Positions 23,671-32,457 of a stretch of 36,017 nucleotides of DNA are shown in pieces; position 1 is the stretch's first letter, and the number at the start of each line of letters is the position of its first letter. Source of the DNA: Bryobacterales bacterium (lineage in GTDB: Bacteria; Acidobacteriota; Terriglobia; Bryobacterales; Bryobacteraceae); assembly GCA_016789745.1 (NCBI GenBank), contig JAEUQF010000121.1, positions 1 through 36,017 of the forward strand. The letters run 5' to 3'. The notes below the pieces were generated by a model. It was given only the letters and a program-made list of their open reading frames with translations, searched no databases and had not been told where the DNA came from. The position numbers and the translations under genes were made by a program.

Positions 23671-25007
23671 ACGACACCCGCCGCCACCGCGGCTTCCTCC
23701 TCTTCGCCATCCGCGACGGGACTGGCTTCGAACCGGCACCACAGCGCCGGAACGGCCGTCATCGCGCCGGTCAGCAGGCCCTGATCCGCCGCCGGGCTGT
23801 ACACCGTGAAGTACGTTAGTTGGCCGACCAGAATCGCGAACAGCAGATTCGAAGGATTCCACGGCACCGCGCCGCGGATCGTCGCCGGAATGCGTACTCG
23901 CCGCCACAACGCCGCATACCCCAGCAGTAGCGTCGCCAACCCTAGCACCCCCGTGCGGTTTAGCGTGTAGATGTAGATGTTGTGTGCCGAGACAGCGGAT
24001 TCCCCTTCGGCCACCTCATAAGCGCCCTGGTTCCCGAAGCCCACGCCCGTCACTTTCCGGATGGGCGATAACTCCAGGAACTCCCGCACATACTCCTGCC
24101 ACATCAGCAGCCGCCAGCCGAAGGAACTGCGGTCCAGGTCGAAGGGCTCTTCGACGCTCGCCACCAGAGACCGCGCCACCTCGTTCTCCAGGGTGACGCG
24201 CTCCGGCGCGGCCACTACCGCTAATCCCGCCGCGGCTACCAGCACCGATGCGGCGGCCAGAAACGGCCGGAACATCCGCTCGCGATAGCAGAGCGCGCCC
24301 GCCGATACCAGCAACGCCACCCACACACTGCGATGCTGCAGCAGCACCACCGATCCTGCCAGTGCGTACACAAACAGACGCCACGTGCCGCCACGCCCCG
24401 AGTAGTAAACCAGCAGCAACAATCCCTGCGCCAGGAACAACGCATGCGCCGCATTCAGAACTCGCATCGGCTGCCCCGCTCCTACCGTGGCCCACGTGCT
24501 CGCGATACCCAACTGCAGCGCAACCGCCATCCAGCGAAACAGCGCCAGAGCCAACAACGCCGCACATCCGCCCAGCCACACGCGTGCCAACTGCCGCAGC
24601 GTGCCGGCATGCAGCGGAAACGACGCGGCATAGACAATCGCCGCTGCGAAGTAGAAAAACTGCCGGAACTCCACCCCCGCCGCCTTTATTCCGTGAACCG
24701 CCGCGCCCAAGGCAAAGGCCAATACAATGGCCGCTCCAAAGCCCCACCACGCCTGTAATCGCCGTAGCGCGCCGGAGTTCGGTGCCAGCCGCAGCAGGGC
24801 CGCCGCCGCCAGAGCCAACGCCACCAGGTCGTCCACATACACGTGGAATCCGGCCAGGTTCATTGGGGCAGGCTCCACCGTGATCGCATTCCACACCATC
24901 ACGCCGATCAGCGCCGTCCCGCCTGCCGCCAGCGAACGATAGATGCGCCACGCCCCCAGGCACCCGCCCAGCAACACCACCGGCGCGAACAGCAGCAGCG
25001 TGATCAT
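23667..25007 (-). CDS. O-antigen ligase/polymerase (Wzy_C) family membrane protein
   Basis: The 446-residue integral membrane protein has about ten to twelve hydrophobic segments, beginning MITLLLFAPVVLLGGCLGAW. A large loop around GFGNQGAYEVAEGES precedes AHNIYIYTLNRTGVLG, the conserved H-N motif region of the Wzy_C family. Members either polymerise repeat units (Wzy) or ligate glycans to an acceptor (WaaL, PglL-like). In this operon, which has a Wzz-like partner, the polymerase role is the better guess. The start ATG at 25007 makes an ATGA overlap with the GT4 gene. An upstream frame extension to 25550 is a shadow. No other Wzy candidate is present in the window. Confidence 0.85.
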   Translation of the reverse strand: MITLLLFAPVVLLGGCLGAWRIYRSLAAGGTALIGVMVWNAITVEPAPMNLAGFHVYVDDLVALALAAAALLRLAPNSGALRRLQAWWGFGAAIVLAFALGAAVHGIKAAGVEFRQFFYFAAAIVYAASFPLHAGTLRQLARVWLGGCAALLALALFRWMAVALQLGIASTWATVGAGQPMRVLNAAHALFLAQGLLLLVYYSGRGGTWRLFVYALAGSVVLLQHRSVWVALLVSAGALCYRERMFRPFLAAASVLVAAAGLAVVAAPERVTLENEVARSLVASVEEPFDLDRSSFGWRLLMWQEYVREFLELSPIRKVTGVGFGNQGAYEVAEGESAVSAHNIYIYTLNRTGVLGLATLLLGYAALWRRVRIPATIRGAVPWNPSNLLFAILVGQLTYFTVYSPAADQGLLTGAMTAVPALWCRFEASPVADGEEEEAAVAAGVV

Positions 25008-26098
25008 GCCCGCGCTCCCCGATACAGGCCGGCATACTGCGCCGCCCCTCGCGCCACCGCGTACTTGTCCTGCATCCGCGCGCTCGTCCGCAAAGCTCGT
25101 TCCCGCAACCGGTCCGGGTCCTGCGACAGACAGCGCTGCAACGCCGCCGCGATCGCCTCCGCATCCGGCGCCGTCCACTCGCAATCGGCTACTTCCCGCA
25201 AGTCCCGTAATCCCTCGACATCCGCCAGCAGTGCCGGCACCCCTGCTCCCAACGCTTCCATTGCCGCAATCCCCGCACCTTCCCGGAGGGATGGCATCAC
25301 GAACAGATCCGCGGCCGCATATACCTCGCCCACATCTTCCAGCGGCCCCAGAAACCGCGCGTCCACGCCCATCCGCTGCGTCATCCGAAACTCTTCGTGC
25401 GCGGCATCCTCGCAGCCGGCGTGCAGATACACCACTCGCCATTGCCGGGGTAGGGAAGACAAAGCCTGGATCAACGCGGCATGGTTCTTCACGGGAGCGC
25501 AGTTGCCCACCGTCACCACCGCGAACACCCCGTCGCCAATCCCGAACCACCGCCGCGCTGCGGCGCGTTCCGCCTCGCTCGCCGGCCGGTAACGCTCCGC
25601 GTCAAACCAGTTCGGAATGTGCAACGCCGGATTGTGATAGGTCGCCCGCTCCAGCTGCTGCACCGTTCGCCCCACGGCCACCGTCGTCACCCTTAGCGCA
25701 CGCCGCAGCACATAGCGCTGCACAAATCGCCTACAGCGCAGCCATCCTTGGAACGGAAACAGCGCATGCACCGACCGCACCACCCGCGGCCGCCCCGCCG
25801 CATACGCCAGCACCGCATACCAGAAGTTCGCGCGCTCGCAATGAATATGAACACTGCCATAGCGGTTCTCCGCCAGAAACCGGTAGACCCGCCACAGATA
25901 CCCAACCGATCGCCGGAACGGCATGTGATGCAACCGGTATCCCGCCCGTTCGAGTAACGGTGCGTACTCCCCGAAAGAGTCACCCGTGATCAGGATCTCG
26001 CCCTGAATCCCTTGCGATTGCCAGTAGCGCGCCGCCGCCCGCAGCATCGTCTCCGCCCCCGATGGCCGCAGTTCGTTCAGGATATGCAGCACACGCAT
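25004..26098 (-). CDS. Family 4 glycosyltransferase
   Basis: This 364-residue GT-B retaining enzyme begins MRVLHILNELRPSGAETML, with the G-A-E loop typical of GT4. The donor half contains VVTVGNCAPVKNHAALIQAL, a variant of the usual G-R-x-x-x-x-K-G motif. The E-x7-E region is REGAGIAAMEALGAGVPAL. The ATG at 26098 is preceded directly by a GTG, so a one-residue-longer form is possible. AGGAG lies about ten bases before the ATG. The stop overlaps the ligase start (ATGA). Donor unknown. Confidence 0.87.
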   Translation of the reverse strand: MRVLHILNELRPSGAETMLRAAARYWQSQGIQGEILITGDSFGEYAPLLERAGYRLHHMPFRRSVGYLWRVYRFLAENRYGSVHIHCERANFWYAVLAYAAGRPRVVRSVHALFPFQGWLRCRRFVQRYVLRRALRVTTVAVGRTVQQLERATYHNPALHIPNWFDAERYRPASEAERAAARRWFGIGDGVFAVVTVGNCAPVKNHAALIQALSSLPRQWRVVYLHAGCEDAAHEEFRMTQRMGVDARFLGPLEDVGEVYAAADLFVMPSLREGAGIAAMEALGAGVPALLADVEGLRDLREVADCEWTAPDAEAIAAALQRCLSQDPDRLRERALRTSARMQDKYAVARGAAQYAGLYRGARA

Positions 26099-26101
26099 CA
26101 C

Positions 26102-27241
26102 TCACAGGCTCCTGTAGATCTCCGCGTAGCGGTCCAGCACCGTTTCCGGCCAGAAGCACTCCCGCGCGCGCTGATTCGCGCGATCCGCCAACAGTGTCCG
26201 CCGTGCCGGGTCGTTTGCCAATCGCAGCATCTCCTCCGCCATCTCCCCGGCATCATTCGCATCCACCAGCACCGCCGTCGATGCGTCCACAATCGCCGCG
26301 CTCTGCCGTGCCGCAATCACCGGAATGGAACTGGCCATCGCTTCGGCAATCGCCATCGAATAGGACTCCTCGCGCGAAGGATGCACTAATACATCCGTCC
26401 GTCGCAGCACCTCGCGCATCACATTGGCCGGTACGTGTCCGGCAAAGGAAACACCCGCGCGCAGCCCGGCATCCATCGCCCATTGCTCCGCGCCTTCCCC
26501 GGGACCATGCCCATGCCCGAACAGCACCAGCCGTGCATCACGAAGCGTCCTTCGCACTCTCCCAAACGCTTCCAGCAGCGTGCGCCCGTTCTTCATCTCG
26601 CCCCAGCCGGTCAGCACCGCCGCGAACGTCACCGCATAACCGCCGTTGTGCGGCCTTGCGGCAAACCACTCCGCGCTCACTGCATTCGGAATCACTACCG
26701 GAGACTGCCGGCATCCCATCCATTCGCGAAAATGATTGGCCACCTTCTGCGACACGGCCGTCATTCGCGGAGCCCGTCGCGATACCATCCGCGCCATCCA
26801 CGTGCGCACCAAACGGTACGGGCTTGGATTCCAACGCAACACATGCAATGGCCGGTCATGTGCCGTCACCACCGCCGGCACTCCGCTATCCAGTGCTCCC
26901 AGCGCGAACTCATACGTCCAATGCGCATGCACCACGTCCGGCCGCTCGCGCCGGATCTGCCGTGCGACAGACTCCCGCTCTTGTTGGAAGCCGTCCCGCG
27001 CGCGATACCGTCGCCGATACGGCCCCATGCAGAGCCGCAGTCCCGTAGGCCCTTCGGCGATGTACTCTTCGGTCACCTCGGGATCCAGTGAAAACACCGT
27101 CACGCGCCATCCTCGCGCCAGCGCCGCCAGCGCCAGCGACACTACCGGTGAGCCGCCCAGGCCCGCGGGCGGATTCGCTCCCCCTGGAAGATGCGCCGCC
27201 AGGCCCATCGTCTCCACTGGCCCGCAGATCCCCAGTCTCAT
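26102..27241 (-). CDS. Family 4 glycosyltransferase
   Basis: A 379-residue GT-B glycosyltransferase beginning MRLGICGPVETMGLAAHL, then a glycine-rich loop (PPAGLGGSPVVSLALAAL) that binds the donor phosphate. VVHAHWTYEFALGAL is typical of the N-domain, and the donor domain runs from YAVTFAAVLTGWGEMKNGRTLLEAF to HPSREESYSMAIAEAMASSIPVI, which has the E-x7-E pair. I use the ATG at 27241 because it overlaps the Wzz-like stop (ATGA); four extra N-terminal residues (MEPA) are possible but less likely. It is the first glycosyltransferase of the operon after the export genes. Confidence 0.87.
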   Translation of the reverse strand: MRLGICGPVETMGLAAHLPGGANPPAGLGGSPVVSLALAALARGWRVTVFSLDPEVTEEYIAEGPTGLRLCMGPYRRRYRARDGFQQERESVARQIRRERPDVVHAHWTYEFALGALDSGVPAVVTAHDRPLHVLRWNPSPYRLVRTWMARMVSRRAPRMTAVSQKVANHFREWMGCRQSPVVIPNAVSAEWFAARPHNGGYAVTFAAVLTGWGEMKNGRTLLEAFGRVRRTLRDARLVLFGHGHGPGEGAEQWAMDAGLRAGVSFAGHVPANVMREVLRRTDVLVHPSREESYSMAIAEAMASSIPVIAARQSAAIVDASTAVLVDANDAGEMAEEMLRLANDPARRTLLADRANQRARECFWPETVLDRYAEIYRSL

Positions 27242-28473
27242 CGCCGGCTCCACAACGCCCGCCGCAACGCCCTCCAGCGATCCGCCGCTTCTGCCTGCTG
27301 CAGCCTGCGGCGCGTCAGCACAATGCCCACCGCCAATAGCGCCTGCGATGCGCCGCCCAACAGCACAAACAGCAGCCGCGAGGGCCCCGACTTCACCTCC
27401 GGCGGCACCGCGTAGTCCACCACCTGCACCACGGTCGCCCGCTTGGCTTCATCAATGCGCGCCGTCTCGCGCTGCTTCGCCAGCACTTCAAACAGCGTCT
27501 CGTGATACTTCAAGTTCCGCAGCGCCCGCAGATACTCCAGCCCCGCGCCCGGCAGCCGCGACGCCGGCATCCCTGAGTTCGTATCCGCACCAGGCGCGTT
27601 CTGCAACTGCTTCAAACGCCCCCGCAGCGTCTCCAACTCCGATCGCTGCCGGATCACCTCCGGGTTCTGATCCGTGGCCCCGGATAGCAGCCCTTCCAGC
27701 ATCACCTCACGGCTGGTGATCTCCGCCCGCAGTTGCGCCATCGACCGGATGACCACCTCGGTCTGGCTGTTCACCTGCACCAGCCCCGTGCGTTCCTGGA
27801 TCGCGCGCATCTCGGCCTCGGCCGCCAGTAACTCCTTCTTCTCGCTCTCCAACTGCCGGTCGAAGAACTGCCGCCGTTGCGCCGACTCGGTCACCGCGAA
27901 CCGGCTATTCAGTTTGTAGAGGCTCTCGATGTAAGCGTTGGCAATCGACGCCGCGCGCCGCGGGTCGCGATCCTTCACAGCAATTCGGATGAGTGAATCC
28001 TTGCCTGTCGACAGTTTCGTGCTGCCAGCCAGCGTCGAGCGCGCGCCGGTCATGTGCTTTGCCTTGTAGTACTCCTTCAGGCCCTGCCCACCCACGACAT
28101 CGTCGGCAACGCTGCGGCTCGAAAGCAGTGACATGTACAACTCCGCCGGCGACCGCAGCAGGTCGCCCGGTCCTGATCCCAACTGCGCCCCCGGGATCGG
28201 TGAATTGCTCCCCCCCAACAGCAGGTTCAGATTCCCGCGCTGCGGCGCCGGAGGCATGATCACTGCCGTCGCCGTGTAGACATTCGGCATCTGAAACGCC
28301 GCCAGACCCGCCAGCAGCGCCCCCGCCATCGACATTCCCACAATCAACCGCTTGTGTTCCGCCAGCGCCAGCAGCGCGCCGAACAGATCGACGCGCGGCG
28401 CCTCCAGCGGCTCAATGGCGAACAGCGACAACTCCTGCCGCCCCGTCCGGGATTCGCGCGATTTCGTATCCAT
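27238..28473 (-). CDS. Wzz/polysaccharide co-polymerase (chain-length determinant)
   Basis: The 411-residue inner-membrane protein controls polysaccharide chain length and, in some systems, links synthesis to export. It has one transmembrane segment near 43-61 and a second near the C-terminus (LLFVLLGGASQALLAVGIVL), separated by a long periplasmic region rich in coiled coil (about 190-300). Just before the second segment is the proline-rich motif of the family (VPPEVKSGPSR). The protein ends with a short basic tail and has no attached tyrosine-kinase domain, so any kinase must be encoded elsewhere. Its ATG follows the SLBB stop by 5 bp with AGG upstream. Confidence 0.9.
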   Translation of the reverse strand: MDTKSRESRTGRQELSLFAIEPLEAPRVDLFGALLALAEHKRLIVGMSMAGALLAGLAAFQMPNVYTATAVIMPPAPQRGNLNLLLGGSNSPIPGAQLGSGPGDLLRSPAELYMSLLSSRSVADDVVGGQGLKEYYKAKHMTGARSTLAGSTKLSTGKDSLIRIAVKDRDPRRAASIANAYIESLYKLNSRFAVTESAQRRQFFDRQLESEKKELLAAEAEMRAIQERTGLVQVNSQTEVVIRSMAQLRAEITSREVMLEGLLSGATDQNPEVIRQRSELETLRGRLKQLQNAPGADTNSGMPASRLPGAGLEYLRALRNLKYHETLFEVLAKQRETARIDEAKRATVVQVVDYAVPPEVKSGPSRLLFVLLGGASQALLAVGIVLTRRRLQQAEAADRWRALRRALWSRR

Positions 28474-28478
28474 TGCGG

Positions 28479-30713
28479 TTACCTCAGTACGTTTACGGCC
28501 GCCGCGCCCAGTCCGAACTGCGCAATCGCCTGCGACCAGTCGCGGATCCCTTGCAGCTTGGTGGTTTTCGGCAGCGACTGAGGCGCCACAATCGTGTCCC
28601 CGGCCTTCAGGTGCAGCATTTCGAAGCTCGGCCCGAAGCGCCCGAACGTTTGCTTGGAAACAACCGTGCCGTCGGCCCGAATCACAAACACCCGGTTGCG
28701 ATCCGCCGCCCGCGTACAGCCGCCGGCTAGAGCCAGATAGTCCTGCACGCGCAGCTTGCTGTCGTACAGCAGAGCACCGGGATTGTAGACATCGCCCAGC
28801 ACGCTCACCGTGATCGGCCTTGGCGGCGCTACGAAACGATCGCCATCTTCCAGCGGAATGGCGTCCAGCATCTCCGCTACGGGCTTGTCCGAAGACTCCA
28901 CGGCGTTCGTCAGCGCAATGCGTCCACTGGCACGCAGGGCGCGGAGCCGCTCCAGCATGCGCTGGGAGTTTTCGGCCAGTGCCATCGGTTCCACCGGCCC
29001 TGGGAAACGCCGTTCCCTGCCCGATTCGGCCGCCGCTTCCCGTTCCATGTCACGAATGGCCTGGTCCAACCGCGTCTGTTGGTCCCGCCGTACGGACTCC
29101 CGGGTGAACTCCGCGCCATACAGATAGGCGTCTTCGGAGAAACCGCCGGTGCGCGCCACCAATTGCCCCAACGTCTCGCCCGGCTTCACTTCATAAATAC
29201 CCGGCGCCTTGAATTCGCCCTCCAGCCGGACGAAGCGGCTCTGTTGCGATACGGGTACCCGCAGATCCTGCTGCGTCAGAATCGTAACCACATCGGCAGG
29301 CTGCAGTTCCAGGTTCTCCGCCGGGTCGCCGTCCAGCACCAGCTTGCCCAAATGGAACGGCACCAACTGGCGGCTCAGGTCCTTGCTGTTGCGCCGCTCA
29401 ATCACCGCGTAGGTCCAGTTGATCTCCGGCGCAATCGGGCTCACCGCGGCTCCCGTCCGGCCCGGCCCGGCAATCGGCATGAACCCCAATTCGTTGTGGC
29501 GCTCCCAATACTCGCGCGTGGTCAGCGATTCTTTGTTCGGGATGATGTCGGCGATCCGCAACCCAGGCTTCCACCGAAAACGCCCGGGGTTGGCGACGTT
29601 GCCGCGCAGCGTCACCTCGCGCTCAAACTGCGGCGCCACGCTCAGGAACCGGATGACATCACCGTTCGCCACCGGCGCGGCCAGACCCGGTGTGTCCAGC
29701 GTGAGATCGTCCACGTCGCGCGTATTGCGATTCACGCGCTCAATCTTCGCCACACTCTGGTTGGCTACCGGCGACAGGCCGCCCGCCATTTGAATGGCAT
29801 CGGCCAACGTCTCGGAGCCCTTCAACTCAAATACCGCCGGATTCCGGACACTGCCCGCCACCGCAATCTGCGCGCCGGTCACCGGGAAGTAAATGACATC
29901 GCCGGCGCTCAGTTTGCGATCCGCCGCTTTGTCGCCATCCAGAATCAGCCGGTATAAATCGAATTCGCTGATGACGGTGTTGTCTCGCTTCAGCGCGATC
30001 CGCCGCATGGAGCCCTGCGGCGACGGCCCCCCGCACGCGAAGATGGCGTTCACCAGCGTGCTCATGGAACTCACGGTGTACGTGCCCGGACGCCGCGCCT
30101 GCCCCACGACGAACACCTGGATCGCCTTCAACTGGCCCATCGTCACGTTTAAATCGAAATTGCGGAAGACGCGCGTCAGTTGCCCGCGCAGAAACTCCGG
30201 CAAGTCCCGATACGCAACGCCGGACAGCGCGACGCTGCCCACCTGGGGGATGTACACCGCACCCGTGCGATCCACCGTCAACTCCAGGTTCAGATTCACC
30301 TGTCCCCACACCCGCAACAGTAGTTCGTCCCCCGGCCCAATCACGTATTCCGGCGTGACCACCTGCCGTTCCACCGGCGCGAATGTCGCCGGCATGCCAC
30401 GGAACAGGTCGCTGCCATAGATGGCGAGGCTGGTGCCTGTCGACGCCGCCGCGAACCGCTGGAACTCCGTCGGCGCGTCCTCGGGAACCGGCACCACCGG
30501 CGTTGCCACGTCGGCATCTGCCCTTGTACTGCGCCGCTCACTGGCCGGCGCCGCAGCGGCGGCTTTCCTGCCCGCCGCCGGAAGCCGTCCGATCGCTCCC
30601 AACAACCCGGGTTTGCACGCCGGATCCGTTAAACTGACACAATCCGCCAGCCCGGACACCTGGCCGTACAGCGCCACCGGAATCATCACGAACAGAAGTC
30701 TCGTCACACGCAT
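28479..30713 (-). CDS. Multi-SLBB polysaccharide export protein (Wza-like)
   Basis: The 744-residue protein is roughly twice the length of Wza. It has a signal peptide (MRVTRLLFVMIPVALYGQ) without a lipobox Cys. A Poly_export N-domain covers about 120-195 (VIGPGDELLLRVWG at 124-137). About five SLBB-like repeats follow: QVFVVGQARRPGTYTV (199-214), IAVAGSVRNPAVFEL, TLRGNVANPGRFRW, VRLEGEFKAPGIYEV and VSVLGDVYNPGALLYD. The repeats should stack into a ring that guides the polysaccharide through the periplasm and outer membrane. Multi-SLBB proteins of this size are known in soil bacteria. AAGGA six bases before the ATG is a good ribosome-binding site. Confidence 0.9.
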   Translation of the reverse strand: MRVTRLLFVMIPVALYGQVSGLADCVSLTDPACKPGLLGAIGRLPAAGRKAAAAAPASERRSTRADADVATPVVPVPEDAPTEFQRFAAASTGTSLAIYGSDLFRGMPATFAPVERQVVTPEYVIGPGDELLLRVWGQVNLNLELTVDRTGAVYIPQVGSVALSGVAYRDLPEFLRGQLTRVFRNFDLNVTMGQLKAIQVFVVGQARRPGTYTVSSMSTLVNAIFACGGPSPQGSMRRIALKRDNTVISEFDLYRLILDGDKAADRKLSAGDVIYFPVTGAQIAVAGSVRNPAVFELKGSETLADAIQMAGGLSPVANQSVAKIERVNRNTRDVDDLTLDTPGLAAPVANGDVIRFLSVAPQFEREVTLRGNVANPGRFRWKPGLRIADIIPNKESLTTREYWERHNELGFMPIAGPGRTGAAVSPIAPEINWTYAVIERRNSKDLSRQLVPFHLGKLVLDGDPAENLELQPADVVTILTQQDLRVPVSQQSRFVRLEGEFKAPGIYEVKPGETLGQLVARTGGFSEDAYLYGAEFTRESVRRDQQTRLDQAIRDMEREAAAESGRERRFPGPVEPMALAENSQRMLERLRALRASGRIALTNAVESSDKPVAEMLDAIPLEDGDRFVAPPRPITVSVLGDVYNPGALLYDSKLRVQDYLALAGGCTRAADRNRVFVIRADGTVVSKQTFGRFGPSFEMLHLKAGDTIVAPQSLPKTTKLQGIRDWSQAIAQFGLGAAAVNVLR

Positions 30714-30722
30714 CGCTCGTCC

Positions 30723-32363
30723 TTATTTCAATGCCCTTAGGAATTGCCGACCGGGCTGCCACGTCAGTTGCACCCAGCCGCTCCAGTTGTTTCGATAACT
30801 GCCGCCGGTCAACAGCGGAATGCGGAACTGCTCATACTGCACGTGGGTGGATGCCCACATGCTCTCGCCCACCTGCAGCGTGGCGGCCAGCGCGCCGCTC
30901 ACCTGCCGCCCGCCACCCGGAAGGAATACGCTCGAAATCGTCTGTTGGCGGTACGACGCCTCCACACGGTCCCGCGGCGATAACTTGTATGTCGCCCGTG
31001 CTTCCAGCGCCCGCCCGTCGCGCCCTACCGGATTTCCCAACAAATAGCCGTAATTCGTATTCCCGCTGCGATATTGCGCGTTGTAATAGTTGAACAACCC
31101 GCCCAAATCCGTCGCCCCCAGCGGTTGTGTCGATGCCGCCTCCACCCGCAGATCCAGCTTCGGAATCCAGGGCACGCGGTTCAGCCAGATCCCCGGGCTG
31201 ATCGCCGCACGCCGCGGCGCCGCTAGTGGCGACGGGTCATCGTCGGCATAGGAATCCGAGTACAGCGTCAGCCAGTCGCGCAGAGGCCCCGGCAGCCGCA
31301 AACGAAAGTCGAAACCGCCCTTCCGATCGCCCGGATCATTGCGGTCAAAGCGCGTCGGCGAATCAGGACTCGTAAACGAGAAGAAGTTGCGGTACACCGC
31401 CCGGGCCGTGATCGGGTGCGACTCGCCGAACAGCAGCGACCATCGCGTGAAGCCCATCTCCAGGTCTTCCGTCAGCTTGAACGAAACCTTCTGGGCGTTG
31501 AACCAGGGGCCGGAGGTGTAACGGTGCCCGCCTAGACTCCCCACGGCAAATTCCGTCCGCACCGTGCCCAGCCTTCGCAGCCAGCCACGGAACCGGTACC
31601 CATCTGGCGTAATCTTGAGGTTGTAGGTGGGCTCGGCGTTGGTGCTGAACGAGAGCGGCGCTTGCTCGGCCGGTCCCCAAAACAGCGTCTGCTTGCCGGC
31701 CGCGATGCGCACGCCGCGCAGGCGTACCCCCACGTAAGCCTCCACCGCCCGCATGCGGTCCACCGCCGCGGTGTCGCGGGCCGGGGGTTCGGGAATGCGG
31801 TCGATCCACGCCAGTGCGTTACTGATGTCGGCGGAGTAGGGCTCCAGTCCCGGTGCGCGCTGGAACTCGCCGCGCACATAGCCAAAGAAACGCCCCCTGC
31901 CCGCTCGCGCCGTGAAACCGCTTATGGCATTGAAGCCTCGCCCGAACGGCCGGCCCATGTCATTGCGCCAGGTTTGGCCGAAGTGATAACTGTCGTTCAG
32001 GTAGTCGCCCGCGATTACTCCCGCGCGGGTGTACATCGACTCCACAACGAGCGCCGGGTCTTCGGCATCGGGCCCAAACTCCCGGCGCAGCGCTTTCAGA
32101 ATGGGCGCCGCCGCTGCCGCTGCGGTATCTTCCCGCTGCGCGAAACGCGCCTCGGCTTCCTGTAGTTGCCGCGCGCACTCCCGCCGTGTCCACGGCCGTA
32201 TCCCTGCCACCTGCGAGCGGAGGAATCCCATGGCTGACAGTTGGTCGAGTGCGGGATAAATCCAGCTGTCCATTGGCACCATGACATCGCCCGCGTCCGC
32301 TCGCACTGGCACACGCCATGCGAGAAACAGCAGCAAAAGCGCAAATAGGCAGCGGCCGGGCAT
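30723..32363 (-). CDS. Wzi-like capsule assembly outer-membrane protein
   Basis: At 546 residues this is slightly longer than E. coli Wzi (about 480). A signal peptide is present (MPGRCLFALLLLFLAWRVPVRA). The mature part begins with the family motif VPMDSWIYPALDQLSAMG, then an N-terminal helical bundle. From about 120 onward are alternating beta-strand segments of an outer-membrane barrel (for example RFFGYVRGEFQRAP, GKQTLFWGPAEQAPL). Wzi binds capsular polysaccharide on the cell surface. The ATG at 32363 has GGAG four bases upstream. It is the first gene of the polysaccharide operon and lies 90 bp from the divergent nucleotidyltransferase gene. Confidence 0.88.
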   Translation of the reverse strand: MPGRCLFALLLLFLAWRVPVRADAGDVMVPMDSWIYPALDQLSAMGFLRSQVAGIRPWTRRECARQLQEAEARFAQREDTAAAAAAPILKALRREFGPDAEDPALVVESMYTRAGVIAGDYLNDSYHFGQTWRNDMGRPFGRGFNAISGFTARAGRGRFFGYVRGEFQRAPGLEPYSADISNALAWIDRIPEPPARDTAAVDRMRAVEAYVGVRLRGVRIAAGKQTLFWGPAEQAPLSFSTNAEPTYNLKITPDGYRFRGWLRRLGTVRTEFAVGSLGGHRYTSGPWFNAQKVSFKLTEDLEMGFTRWSLLFGESHPITARAVYRNFFSFTSPDSPTRFDRNDPGDRKGGFDFRLRLPGPLRDWLTLYSDSYADDDPSPLAAPRRAAISPGIWLNRVPWIPKLDLRVEAASTQPLGATDLGGLFNYYNAQYRSGNTNYGYLLGNPVGRDGRALEARATYKLSPRDRVEASYRQQTISSVFLPGGGRQVSGALAATLQVGESMWASTHVQYEQFRIPLLTGGSYRNNWSGWVQLTWQPGRQFLRALK

Positions 32364-32453
32364 CTATCTCCAGAAACATAGTGGGGATATGCGGCTAAAA
32401 ATTGCGGAGTGTTTTTTGTGAGAATTTCTCTACGATTGCCCGCACTTTCTTAA
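32364..32453. promoter_or_regulatory. Divergent control region of the polysaccharide operon
   Basis: The 90 bp between wzi and the nucleotidyltransferase gene must hold the promoter of the whole 14-gene operon. The stretch is richer in A/T than its surroundings. It contains two perfect short palindromes: GAGAA-T-TTCTC at 32420-32430 and GCACTT-TCTT-AAGTGC at 32442-32457. No convincing -35/-10 pair was found on either strand; TATGTT on the minus strand near 32374-32379 is the best -10-like box. The palindromes are operator candidates for a dimeric regulator. Confidence 0.45.
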
Positions 32454-32457
32454 GTGC
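32442..32457. repeat. Inverted repeat at the nucleotidyltransferase start codon
   Basis: Six-base arms GCACTT and AAGTGC flank a TCTT loop, and the GTG start codon of the plus-strand gene lies inside the right arm. In RNA it could form a small hairpin that hides the start; in DNA it could be a regulator site. There is no run of T after it, so a terminator is unlikely. Confidence 0.5.
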
